From Mycobacterium sp. NBC_00419 (GTDB lineage: Bacteria; Actinomycetota; Actinomycetes; Mycobacteriales; Mycobacteriaceae), in assembly GCF_036023875.1 (NCBI RefSeq), contig NZ_CP107931.1, forward strand, positions 1,674,001 through 1,738,000: a stretch of DNA of 64,000 nt. The letters run 5' to 3'. Under the pieces are notes generated by a model that was not told where the DNA came from, did no database searches, and saw nothing but the letters and a program-made list of their open reading frames with translations. Both the position numbers and the translations under genes were made by a program. Below are positions 8,876-18,280 of this stretch, in pieces; the first letter of the stretch is position 1; every line of letters starts with the position of its first letter.

Positions 8876-9223
8876 TCAGAAGATTGCGTAGGCCTTACGC
8901 AGCGTCTCGTGGATCACCCAGGTACCGGTCCAGCCCAGCGGGAACACCGCCAGATCACCGGCACCGACCTCGCTGGGCTCACCGCCGTCGGGGGTCACGG
9001 TCATCCGGCCCGACACCACGTAGATGACCTCATTGGTCTCCAGTGTCCAGTGCGACGGCCCCGGCTCGCACTGCCAGATCCCGCCCGACTTGTCGCCGTC
9101 GGCCCAGACCTCCAGGCCATAGGTGGCCATCGGGTCGCCGGTGGCCTCATCGAGCGGACCCCAGTCCTCCAGTTCGGCGTCGGCGGCGTTGGCGAGGACG
9201 GTGGTCAGCACTGCAGCGGTCAT
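8876..9223 (-). CDS. Cupin domain protein (Cupin_3/EutQ-like)
   Basis: This 115-residue single-domain cupin has the segment TLETNEVIYVVSGRMTVTPD and a second strand motif GAGDLAVFPLGWTGTWVIHE, typical of the Cupin_3 (DUF861) group that includes EutQ-like proteins. The first motif has a reduced metal-ligand set, so catalysis is uncertain and a small-molecule-binding role is possible. The gene follows the FAD oxidoreductase by 20 bp on the same strand and is probably cotranscribed with it. The start is the ATG at 9223, preceded by a GAAAGG ribosome-binding site. Confidence 0.85.
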   Translation of the reverse strand: MTAAVLTTVLANAADAELEDWGPLDEATGDPMATYGLEVWADGDKSGGIWQCEPGPSHWTLETNEVIYVVSGRMTVTPDGGEPSEVGAGDLAVFPLGWTGTWVIHETLRKAYAIF

Positions 9224-9243
9224 GATGGGAAAACCTTTCGTTG

Positions 9244-10440
9244 TCAGGCGTGTTCGGGGAACGGCAGGGAGATCGGTTCGGGCGCCACGCGGCTGTTGCC
9301 GTTGGCGTCGAAGCGGTCCAGGCCGAGATCGGCGAGGTCGAGCCAGGTGCATTCGCCGGTTAGGGTCAGGTCGGTGGCCACTTCGGCCACCGCCGGGCCC
9401 CACATCATGCCGTGGCCGGCCGGGCTGGCCACCACGGTGCCGTTGATCGGCCCGTCGTCGGTCAGCAGCGGCCCGACGATCGGCAGATGGTCATTGGTGT
9501 AGTCGATCGTGGCCGCCCAGGTGCGGCGCAGACCCAGTCCGCGTACCGGTGGGAACAGCTCCTCGATGCGGGACTTCGCTTTCTCGTAGTAGGCCCAGTC
9601 GAACTCAAGTGCCACGCCCGCCGGCTCCTCGGGGTTGCTCATCCCCCACAGCACTCCACCGAATTCTCCTGGCCGCCAATAGATTCCTTCACTGACGTCG
9701 AAGACCATCGGCAGGTCGTCGATGTTCGCGCCGCGCAGCGGTTCGGTGACGACCACCTGGTGGCGGGTACCGCCGGCCGGGATTCGCCCGCCGGCGCGTA
9801 CGCCGACCTCGCCGAGGTGCGGGCCGCCGGTCAGCACGACGCGCGGGGTGTCGATCGGTCCGGCCGAGGTGTCCACACCGACCACCCGGCCACCGGAGAC
9901 CCGCAGCCCGGTGAAGGTGGTCCGCTCCCGGACGTCGACGCGGTGGGCGGTCAGCGCGGCGGTGTACGCCAGCACATTGCGCGGTGCGTTGATGTAGCCG
10001 TCGCCGGGGGCATACGAGCCGCCCAGGGTGACGCCGGGCGCCATTCCGGTGTCGCGGCCGTCGATGTCGGTGGGCGACAGCCACTCGACGTCCAGACCCA
10101 GCTGATGCTGCAGGGCGATCCGGTCGTGGGCCTGGGCGACCTCGGTCTCGGTGAAGCACGGCATCAGATAGCCCTGCCGGACGAATCCGCAGTCCAGTGG
10201 GAAGCGGTCACCGCTGGCGGCATAGAACTCCTGGCTGCGCAGCCCCAGCTTGATGGCGGTTTCGGTGCCGCCCTGGGCGCGCACCATCCCGGAGGCGCGG
10301 CTGCTCGCGCCGTCGCCGAGGGTCTGCATCTCCAGGAGCACGACATGGCCGGCCCCGCGTTCGGCGAGCTGGACCGCCGTCCACGCCCCGACGGTGCCGC
10401 CACCGATCACCACGACGTCCGCACTCTGACTGCTGGTCAT
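9244..10440 (-). CDS. FAD-dependent amino acid/amine oxidase (DAO family)
   Basis: This 398-residue flavoprotein belongs to the D-amino-acid oxidase/sarcosine and glycine oxidase family. The N-terminal motif is VVVIGGGTVGAWTAVQLAER, and the C-terminal FAD motif is in INGTVVASPAGHGMMWGPA. Such enzymes oxidise secondary or primary amines to imines with FAD. It is divergent from the acyl-CoA dehydrogenase across operator copy 3 and is probably cotranscribed with the cupin. This makes it the second flavin amine oxidase candidate in the cluster; the substrate cannot be read from sequence. Confidence 0.88.
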   Translation of the reverse strand: MTSSQSADVVVIGGGTVGAWTAVQLAERGAGHVVLLEMQTLGDGASSRASGMVRAQGGTETAIKLGLRSQEFYAASGDRFPLDCGFVRQGYLMPCFTETEVAQAHDRIALQHQLGLDVEWLSPTDIDGRDTGMAPGVTLGGSYAPGDGYINAPRNVLAYTAALTAHRVDVRERTTFTGLRVSGGRVVGVDTSAGPIDTPRVVLTGGPHLGEVGVRAGGRIPAGGTRHQVVVTEPLRGANIDDLPMVFDVSEGIYWRPGEFGGVLWGMSNPEEPAGVALEFDWAYYEKAKSRIEELFPPVRGLGLRRTWAATIDYTNDHLPIVGPLLTDDGPINGTVVASPAGHGMMWGPAVAEVATDLTLTGECTWLDLADLGLDRFDANGNSRVAPEPISLPFPEHA

Positions 10441-10459
10441 ACCTCAAGACCGTGACATA

Positions 10460-10475
10460 GACTGAACGCTCAGTC
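10460..10475. promoter_or_regulatory. Inverted-repeat operator, copy 3 (TetR type)
   Basis: The core GACTGAACGCTCAGTC is identical to copy 1, and the identity extends over 28 bp (10453-10480). It lies only 13 bp upstream of the oxidase start and 30 bp upstream of the acyl-CoA dehydrogenase start. Confidence 0.7.
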
Positions 10476-10505
10476 AATAGGTGCAACGAGCGGAGAGCAG
10501 ACCGA

Positions 10506-11681
10506 ATGTACGGGTTGTCAGCCGAAGACCTACGGATCCGGGATACCGCCCGCGACTTCGTCGAAACTCTGATCCCCTACGAGGCCGAAGCCGAAGCGGC
10601 GGGCGGTCAGCTTCCCAAGGAGATCACCGCCGCACACCACGCCCGCGCCATCGAACTGGGCCTGTATGCCACCAATATGCCCACCTCGGTGGGGGGCCCG
10701 GGATTCACTGCCCTGCAACAGGTTCTGGTGCAGGAGCAGGTCGGCCGGGTGACCAATGCGATCGCCTGGGTGGCGCACACCCCGCCGCAGTGGTGGGCCG
10801 GGGTCGCCACCGATTACCAGAAGGAACGCTGGCTGCTCCCGGCCGTGCGCGGTGAGAAGCACGAGGCCTACGCCATCACCGAGGAGTTCGCCGGATCCGA
10901 CGTCTCGGCCCTGGAGACCACCGCGCGCCGCGACGGCGACGAATACGTCATCAACGGCGTCAAGTGGCATGTGACATCGTTCAACCTGGCCGAATACTGC
11001 TTCGTGCAGGCCGTGCTCACCGACGGCCCGCACGAGGGCGACCATGTGCTGCTGGTCGTCGATCTGCCCTGGCCGGGGGTGGAAGTGGTTCGCACACCGC
11101 ACTATTCGCATAACATCCCCGACGAGCACCCGATCGTGTCGTTCACCGACGTCCGGGTTCCGGTCAGCCACCTGGTCGGCGCCGAGGGTGAGGGCATGCA
11201 GTTCACCCAGGACTGGTTCCGCTTCGAGCGCATCATGGTCGCATCCCGGTGCGTCGGCGCGGCCCAGCGACTGGTCGACGAGGTGACGGCGTTCGCGAAA
11301 GACCGGATCGTCGACGGCAAGCCGCTCGGCGAGCATCAACTGGTCGCGGGCATGCTCGCCGACAGCGCCACCGAACTGTTCGCCGCGCGCAGCCTGCTCT
11401 ACGAGGTAGCCCGCGGTATCGACGCCGGCCTGGATCGCAAGGCCCTGCACGGCCAGGCGTCGATGGCCAAGCTGTACTGCTCGGAGATGGCCGGGCGAGT
11501 CGCTGACCGGGCGGTACAGATCTTCGGCGGGCGCGGCTACATGCGCGAGAACGTCGCCGAGCGGATGTTCCGCGAGCTTCGTGTTGAGCGGATCTGGGAG
11601 GGCGCCAGCGAGATTCAGCGCATCATCATCGGCCGCCAGCTGATGCTGCGCGGCCCGCAGGCGGTTCTCGAACCGCGCTGA
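10506..11681 (+). CDS. Acyl-CoA dehydrogenase
   Basis: This is a full-length (391 residues) FAD-dependent acyl-CoA dehydrogenase, which introduces an alpha,beta double bond into an acyl-CoA. The FAD and substrate segment AYAITEEFAGSDVSALETTA and the C-terminal signature IFGGRGYMRENVAERMFREL are clear. IWEGASEIQRIIIGRQL contains the Glu at the catalytic-base position of the medium- and short-chain enzymes. Its promoter shares the operator with the divergent amine oxidase, which ties it to the amine cluster rather than to general beta-oxidation. Confidence 0.93.
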   Translation: MYGLSAEDLRIRDTARDFVETLIPYEAEAEAAGGQLPKEITAAHHARAIELGLYATNMPTSVGGPGFTALQQVLVQEQVGRVTNAIAWVAHTPPQWWAGVATDYQKERWLLPAVRGEKHEAYAITEEFAGSDVSALETTARRDGDEYVINGVKWHVTSFNLAEYCFVQAVLTDGPHEGDHVLLVVDLPWPGVEVVRTPHYSHNIPDEHPIVSFTDVRVPVSHLVGAEGEGMQFTQDWFRFERIMVASRCVGAAQRLVDEVTAFAKDRIVDGKPLGEHQLVAGMLADSATELFAARSLLYEVARGIDAGLDRKALHGQASMAKLYCSEMAGRVADRAVQIFGGRGYMRENVAERMFRELRVERIWEGASEIQRIIIGRQLMLRGPQAVLEPR

Positions 11682-11693
11682 GCGGCCCGGAGA

Positions 11694-12512
11694 TCACGCC
11701 TGCTGCAGCAGGTGTCGCGGCGGGTTCGGGAACGCCAGCCGACTGGTGATATTCAGGTCTGCATCGACGTGCACCAGCTCGCCCGGGTCCAACAGCCGCC
11801 ACCCCGGGTTGTCGTCCATCCGTTCGCTGGCGAAGACCACCGACCGCTGCCCGGCCAGATGGTCGGACCGGGCCCGGATCCGGTCGGTGCGCAGTTCGAA
11901 GGCACCCGTCTGCCCGCGCCTGTCGAGCACGTAGAGGTCGTGGGTGTCCGGGTAGCGCAGCGCCCACATGTCGGTGGCCGTGCTCAGCAGAATGTTGACC
12001 GCGTACAGCGGCAGGTTCTCGGCCACCCACCCGATCGCGTCGATGAGCCCGGCGGCCACATCTCCGTTGTGCGCGTAGATGTTCGCGGTGATCAGCGCGA
12101 ACACCCGCTCGGAATCGGTCTGCCCCTTGACCAGCTCGCGCGCCCCGAGCGCGGTCAGGCGTTCGTCGAGGTGGTCAAGTCCGTCGACCACCCCGTTGTG
12201 CGCGAACAGCCGACCGTCCTGCAGGAACGGGTGGGTGTTGACGACGTCGAGGGCGCCGGTGGTCGCGTACCGCACGTGGGCCAGGAAGGTGGTGCCGGTC
12301 ATCTCGTGTGCCTCGCACGCGAAATCGCGGTCGTGCCAGGCCGCCATCGGCTGCTTGGCGAGTTCGGGGGTGCCGTTGGCGCCGAACACGCCTAGCCCGG
12401 TGCCGTCCGGATTGCGCCGACTCTGTGCGGCCAGGTTGTCGGGTGCGTCCAGCAACCAGAACGTCGCGGTGACCAGGTTGCGGCCGGCGTGCAGGCCGAA
12501 GAGGCGACACAT
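11694..12512 (-). CDS. Class II glutamine amidotransferase (GATase_4/YafJ-like)
   Basis: This 272-residue protein begins Met-Cys-Arg-Leu-Phe-Gly, giving the N-terminal Cys nucleophile after Met removal. It also has HVRYATTG and NTHPF/AHNGVVDG motifs of the Ntn-type glutaminase domain. No synthase domain is attached, as in YafJ-like proteins and the EgtC glutamine-amide hydrolase of ergothioneine biosynthesis. No other ergothioneine genes are nearby, so the substrate remains open. It is convergent with the acyl-CoA dehydrogenase, 12 bp away, and 5 bp downstream of the SRPBCC gene, so the latter two form a unit. Confidence 0.88.
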   Translation of the reverse strand: MCRLFGLHAGRNLVTATFWLLDAPDNLAAQSRRNPDGTGLGVFGANGTPELAKQPMAAWHDRDFACEAHEMTGTTFLAHVRYATTGALDVVNTHPFLQDGRLFAHNGVVDGLDHLDERLTALGARELVKGQTDSERVFALITANIYAHNGDVAAGLIDAIGWVAENLPLYAVNILLSTATDMWALRYPDTHDLYVLDRRGQTGAFELRTDRIRARSDHLAGQRSVVFASERMDDNPGWRLLDPGELVHVDADLNITSRLAFPNPPRHLLQQA

Positions 12513-12517
12513 TGTCG

Positions 12518-12991
12518 TTAGCGCAGCAGCTGATCCGACAGCGTTTCCAGCGCCTGCTTGGCATACCCGCGCCAGATCAGCGCGAACACCGGCAGCGCCC
12601 GCGCGCTGAGCGCCGACTTGGGGTGCAGCGTCCAGCGCCAGGTCACCTTGGTGCCGGTGCCGTGCGGGGCGAAAATCCACTCCCCCTCGACATGGTCGAT
12701 CAGCGGTGCCATCGCGCCGCGGATGTCGGCCAGGGTGTAGCCGAACGAGTGCGGCGGATCGACGCTCGTCAGCGTCTCGCGCATACCCCCGCCGCCGACC
12801 AGCGCGACGTCGCGGGTCTGTCCGGCGGTGGCCCACTCACCGACCTGACCGTGCACGGCCTTGATCGGCGGGATCGGCCCGTACCAGCGCGGGAACAACA
12901 CCGGCAGCGGGATCGGCAGCGTCTTCTCGAACGCATCCTCCGGCGTGACCGGGATTGCCCTGGACTGTTCGACGACGACGGGATGAGCCAT
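12518..12991 (-). CDS. SRPBCC (START/polyketide cyclase-like) protein
   Basis: This 157-residue protein has the SRPBCC fold pattern. It opens with VVVEQSRAIPVTPEDAFEKT, where a domain-leading beta strand is followed by a helix, and later carries GEWIFAPHGTGTKVTWRWTL, the long antiparallel strands lining the hydrophobic cavity. Such proteins bind or modify hydrophobic ligands. It precedes the amidotransferase by 5 bp and is probably in one transcript with it. No catalytic residues can be assigned. Confidence 0.85.
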   Translation of the reverse strand: MAHPVVVEQSRAIPVTPEDAFEKTLPIPLPVLFPRWYGPIPPIKAVHGQVGEWATAGQTRDVALVGGGGMRETLTSVDPPHSFGYTLADIRGAMAPLIDHVEGEWIFAPHGTGTKVTWRWTLHPKSALSARALPVFALIWRGYAKQALETLSDQLLR

Positions 12992-13011
12992 GCGCCGATG
13001 CTAGTGAAGTT

Positions 13012-14070
13012 TCAGCGGCTCAGATAGGGAGCAGCGCGCCCGGTGATCGGCGGCAGGTCGAAGAACCCGGCGATGCCGGGCTGCGCCGCGCAGGTCGCCT
13101 GAATGGAGTTGACGCAGTGCGCGGCGGTGCCCACCACGCCCGGGTTGCTCTTCAGGCCTTCCTCGACGCTCTCGGGCTGCCAGCCCTTGATGGTCACGAA
13201 GGTGTTGGGGTTGCCCCGCACCTCGATCTCGTAGCGTTCCCCGGCGGGGCCGAAAGTCCATGCGGGGTCGAGGTTTTCCTCACCCATCATCCAGTTGACG
13301 GTGATCCGCACGACCAGCTTCTGGGTCACCACGGCATCCCAGTGGAACCGCCGGCCGGCCACCTGTCCCGGTTCGATGACACCCAGCGGGCTGTCGATCG
13401 GGGCCGTCGCGACGGCGATCTCCTGATGGGTGCGGATCATCGGCTCGGCCGCGAAGCCCAGCCGGTCGACGATCAGGCGCACCGATTGGAAGAAGCCGCC
13501 ATTGAGCAGCTTCTGCATGGGTCCGCTCAGCGCGCTCTCGGGGCTGCCGCCGAATCCCATCACGTGGCGCAGCACATCGGGGGCGCCGTAGGTGCGCAGA
13601 TCGGAGAACTCCTCGGCGCGCACGAACGTCACCCCGGTGGACATCACCGACAGCAGCAGCGGGAACAGTTCGGTGGCCGCGCCCGGCCCGATCCCGGCGC
13701 CGTGCAGGGTGACGCCGCCCTCGCGGGCCGCCGCCTCCAGCGGTGCGGCCTCGTTCTCGCTGGGATAGAACCAGCCCAGCGGGCTCACGACGTTCTTGCC
13801 CGAGCGCAGCAGGGCGGTGACCTCGTCGACGTTGGGCAGCAGCGGGGCGTAGATCACCGCGTCGGCGTCCAGCGCAAGGATGTCGTCGATGCTGCCGGTG
13901 GCGGTGACACCGAGAGGATCGGTGCCGATGATGTCGCCGACGTCCTTGCCGGCTTTGTCCTTGGAATGCACCCAGCAGCCGACGAGTTCGAGATCGGGGT
14001 GCTCGAGCACGCCCTTGATCGCCGCCACCCCGACCGAACCGGTTGCCCATTGGATAACTCGCAACGCCAC
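13012..14070 (-). CDS. Dihydrodipicolinate reductase-like NAD(P)-dependent oxidoreductase
   Basis: This 352-residue protein has an N-terminal Rossmann domain ([20 protein letters not shown]) and resembles the mycobacterial DapB-like, amine-dehydrogenase-type proteins often found with lipid and steroid genes. It is not the lysine-pathway DapB, which is about 245 residues. The GTG at 14070 has GGGAGG eight bases upstream; the in-frame GTG at 14079 overlaps that site and is less likely. The gene is divergent from the Ltp thiolase across a KstR-like box, so it may belong to a sterol or acyl-lipid degradation regulon. The reaction is unknown. Confidence 0.85.
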   Translation of the reverse strand: MALRVIQWATGSVGVAAIKGVLEHPDLELVGCWVHSKDKAGKDVGDIIGTDPLGVTATGSIDDILALDADAVIYAPLLPNVDEVTALLRSGKNVVSPLGWFYPSENEAAPLEAAAREGGVTLHGAGIGPGAATELFPLLLSVMSTGVTFVRAEEFSDLRTYGAPDVLRHVMGFGGSPESALSGPMQKLLNGGFFQSVRLIVDRLGFAAEPMIRTHQEIAVATAPIDSPLGVIEPGQVAGRRFHWDAVVTQKLVVRITVNWMMGEENLDPAWTFGPAGERYEIEVRGNPNTFVTIKGWQPESVEEGLKSNPGVVGTAAHCVNSIQATCAAQPGIAGFFDLPPITGRAAPYLSR

Positions 14071-14089
14071 GGGCGCCACCTCCCAAAAC

Positions 14090-14103
14090 TAGAACGTGTT
14101 ACA
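14090..14103. promoter_or_regulatory. KstR-like operator
   Basis: TAGAACGTGTTACA fits the TnnAACnnGTTnnA pattern of KstR, the cholesterol-catabolism repressor. It lies in the divergent promoter between the DapB-like gene and the Ltp thiolase gene. Confidence 0.6.
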
Positions 14104-14222
14104 ACTACATGTACACGACCTGCCCGCGAGCAGGCGCAAACTCGCACGATTCCGGCCTCCGGTATGCGATTTTGCGGCTGCTCGGCGCGCAGTGGGTCCC
14201 GGAGAAAGTTAGGAATCACGCC

Positions 14223-15409
14223 ATGCCGAACAAGGTCTACGTCGTCGGGGTCGGAATGACCAAGTTCGAGAAGCCGGGCAGCCGGGCCGGCTGGGACTAC
14301 CCGGACATGGCCCGCGAGTCGGGAACCAAGGCGCTGGCCGACGCCGGTATCGACTACGGCCTGATCGAACAGGGCTTCGTCGGCTACTGCTCGGGTGACT
14401 CCACCTCCGGTCAGCGCGCCCTCTACGAACTCGGCATGACGGGCATTCCGATCGTCAACGTCAACAACAACTGCTCGACGGGGTCGACCGCGCTGTTCCT
14501 CGGTGCGCAGGCCATCCGCGGCGGGTTGTCCGACTGCGTGCTGGCCCTCGGCTTCGAGAAGATGAAGCCGGGGTCCCTCGGCGGCGGCTCGGATGACCGC
14601 GAGACACCGCTGGGCCGCCACGTCAAGGCGCTCGCCGAGATCGACGAGTTCGCCTTTCCCGTCGCACCCTGGATGTTCGGTGCGGCCGGCCGCGAATACA
14701 TGCGCGAATACGGCGCCACCGCAGAGCATTTCGCCAAGATCGGGTACAAGAACCACAAGCATTCGGTGAACAACCCGTACGCCCAGTTCCAGGACGAGTA
14801 CAGCCTCGAGGACATCCTGTCGGCCAAGATGATCTCCGATCCGCTGACCAAGCTGCAGTGCTCGCCGACCTCGGACGGCTCGGGTGCGGTGGTGCTGGCC
14901 TCGGAGCGCTTCGTCGAGGATCACGGGCTGGCCGGCCAGGCCGTGGAGATCGTCGGGCAGGCGATGACCACCGACTTCGCGTCGACCTTCGACGGCTCGG
15001 CCAAGAACATCATCGGCCACGACATGAATGTCCAAGCGGCGCGCCAGGTTTACGACCAGAGCGGGCTGGGCCCGGAGGACTTCCAGGTCATCGAGTTGCA
15101 CGACTGCTTCTCGGCCAACGAACTGCTGCTGTATGAAGCCCTGGGCCTGTGCGGCGAAGGCGAGGCGCCCAAGCTGATCGACGCCGGCGACACCACCTAT
15201 GGCGGGCGCTGGGTAGTCAACCCGTCGGGCGGGCTGATCTCCAAGGGCCATCCACTGGGCGCGACGGGCCTGGCCCAGTGCACCGAGCTCACCTGGCAGC
15301 TGCGCGGCACCGCCGACAAGCGGCAGGTGGACGGCGTCACCGCCGCACTGCAGCACAACATCGGGCTGGGCGGAGCAGCGGTCGTCACCGCCTACCAGCG
15401 CGCCGAACG

Positions 15410-15413
<4 letters not shown>
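14223..15413 (+). CDS. SCP-x type thiolase/lipid-transfer protein (Ltp1-like)
   Basis: This 396-residue thiolase-fold protein is of the SCP-x/Ltp group. The active-site Cys is in [15 protein letters not shown], the first His region is [15 protein letters not shown], and the C-terminal [17 protein letters not shown] carries the catalytic His. It lacks the separate SCP2 domain. Family members cleave or retro-aldol CoA thioesters, for example in sterol side-chain degradation. The close similarity to M. tuberculosis Ltp1 is from memory and untested. The start is ATG 14223. The stop overlaps the convergent fadD stop as CTAG. Regulation by KstR is suggested by the box at 14090. Confidence 0.9.
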
Positions 15414-17038
<1,625 letters not shown>

Positions 17039-17104
17039 GGCGCCAAGGCTAGTGGCGCGATTCGGCCGGCACCCCGGGATCCCCCGAGATGCGATGCTGA
17101 CGTC

Positions 17105-17437
17105 ATGACCGTCGCCAAGTCGATCCTGTTGTTCGTCGCCGCGGCGCTGCTCGAGATCGGGGGCGCCTGGCTGGTGTGGCAGGGGGTGCGCGAGCACCGC
17201 GGTTGGCTGTGGATGGGCTTCGGCGTCATCGCGCTGGGCGCCTACGGGTTCGTCGCCACCCTGCAACCGGACGCGAATTTCGGCCGGATCCTCGCCGCCT
17301 ACGGCGGGGTGTTCGTGGCCGGGTCGCTGCTGTGGGGCATGGCCGCCGACGGCTTCCGGCCCGACCGCTGGGATGTCATGGGATCGGCAGTGTGCCTGGC
17401 CGGGGTCGGCCTGATCATGTACGCACCCCGGGGATGA
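17105..17437 (+). CDS. YnfA/UPF0060 family small membrane protein
   Basis: This 110-residue protein has four predicted membrane segments, the size and pattern of the UPF0060 (YnfA) family. It has the family's N-terminal [20 protein letters not shown] and central [14 protein letters not shown] segments. The family is related to small multidrug resistance-type transporters but has no firmly established substrate. It is followed 6 bp later by a hairpin terminator and is convergent with the CsbD gene. The short spacing to the divergent fadD (66 bp) leaves room for a shared promoter region. Confidence 0.9.
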   Translation: MTVAKSILLFVAAALLEIGGAWLVWQGVREHRGWLWMGFGVIALGAYGFVATLQPDANFGRILAAYGGVFVAGSLLWGMAADGFRPDRWDVMGSAVCLAGVGLIMYAPRG

Positions 17438-17443
17438 CAACGA

Positions 17444-17467
17444 GCCCGGCCATACTTCCGGCCGGGC
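17444..17467. terminator. Hairpin between convergent genes
   Basis: GCCCGGCC and GGCCGGGC form an 8-bp perfect stem with an 8-nt loop immediately after the YnfA stop and 17 bp before the CsbD stop. There is no T-tract. Confidence 0.65.
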
Positions 17468-17484
17468 CCGCTATCGCCACAGGT

Positions 17485-17721
17485 CTACTGGTGGGACTTC
17501 TGGCGCTGCTCTTCGGTTTTCGCTTCAGCGCGCGCCTTCTCCGCTTCGGCCTCTTTCGCTGCCGCGTCCCGCTGGGCGTCGGCCTTGTCCTGCTGGGCCT
17601 TGCCCTCTTCGGTCAGGTCGTCGCGGCCGGTGACCGTTCCCACGGCCTCCTTGGCCTTGCCCTTGACGTCTTCGACGACGCCCTTGATGCCCTCTTCGGG
17701 TCCACTGTTGTTGTCTGCCAT
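17485..17721 (-). CDS. CsbD-like stress protein (microaggregate-binding type)
   Basis: This 78-residue hydrophilic protein is rich in Lys, Glu and Ala. Its CsbD-type core is GIKGVVEDVKGKAKEAVGTV followed by TGRDDLTEEGKAQQDK, and it ends in a long charged helix with coiled-coil character. CsbD proteins are general-stress proteins of unknown biochemical role. The ATG at 17721 has an excellent GAGGAGG site. About 80-100 bp upstream, GTTT (17824-17821) and GGGAAG (17805-17800), spaced 15 bp, weakly resemble a SigF promoter, consistent with stress control but not convincing on its own. Confidence 0.88.
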   Translation of the reverse strand: MADNNSGPEEGIKGVVEDVKGKAKEAVGTVTGRDDLTEEGKAQQDKADAQRDAAAKEAEAEKARAEAKTEEQRQKSHQ

Positions 17722-17899
17722 AGGTTCCTCCTCGATTGTGAAGGATGTGCTGGATGAGGCGCCTGTGTCGTCGTTGACCGTCAACCGCCCATACCGTGTC
17801 TTCCCGGTGCGGGCGTCGCTAAACGGGCTGCAACATTTCGGTCCGCACTAGCGATACAGGAAGAGGATCATTGGGGGTCGTCAGAAGGAGGATGTGCGA

Positions 17900-18223
17900 A
17901 TGCGCACAACATGGATGCTTGCCGCCATCGCGGCAGCAGGCGCAATCGTCGCCGGACCTGCGGCGGCCGCGTGGGCGGACGACACCTCGGCACAGCAGAC
18001 CATCAGTCAACTGCAGCAGCAGGGCTACACCGTCAACATCGACCGGATCGGCACCGGGCCGATGTCACAGTGCGTGGTCACCAACGTCCGCAATCCGCAG
18101 ACGGTGACGCAGTGGGTTCCCTACGTCGGGCCGACGATCGGCAGGGGCAACGCCAACGTGCTGGTGCCGGTGATCACCAGCCAGACAATCTCGGTGTCGC
18201 TGGACTGCACCGCCCGCAACTAG
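17900..18223 (+). CDS. Small secreted protein with QGYxVxI motif
   Basis: This 107-residue protein has a clear Sec signal peptide (residues 1-30, hydrophobic core then AAAAWA before the mature DDTSAQQ). The mature part reads LQQQGYTVNIDRIG, then SQCVVTNVRN, and ends TISVSLDCTARN, with two Cys that could form a disulfide. The lipoprotein at 48364 has the same arrangement (SQGYLVQIN, SACRIT, TVFLTLSC), so the two are paralogues. The function is unknown. The ATG at 17900 is eight bases after AAGGAGG; the GTG at 17894 is too close. Confidence 0.88.
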   Translation: MRTTWMLAAIAAAGAIVAGPAAAAWADDTSAQQTISQLQQQGYTVNIDRIGTGPMSQCVVTNVRNPQTVTQWVPYVGPTIGRGNANVLVPVITSQTISVSLDCTARN

Positions 18224-18229
18224 TGATGT

Positions 18230-18268
18230 CGGCGCGGTTGTCGTCGCCCAGCGACGACAACCGCGCCG
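18230..18268. terminator. 17-bp perfect hairpin between convergent genes
   Basis: Arms 18230-18246 and 18252-18268 pair perfectly over 17 bp with a 5-nt loop (CCCAG). It lies 6 bp after the secreted-protein stop and 12 bp before the beta-propeller gene stop. There is no T-tract. Confidence 0.75.
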
Positions 18269-18280
18269 AATTCGCTGAAA

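Noticed and set aside
13012..14070. dapB of lysine biosynthesis.
   Set aside because: It is about 100 residues too long and is linked by a KstR-like site to a lipid thiolase. It belongs to the DapB-like oxidoreductase group of unknown reaction.
17800..17824. SigF-type promoter for the CsbD gene.
   Set aside because: GTTT-N15-GGGAAG keeps spacing but the -10 element matches GGGTAT poorly, so it is mentioned only as a weak possibility.
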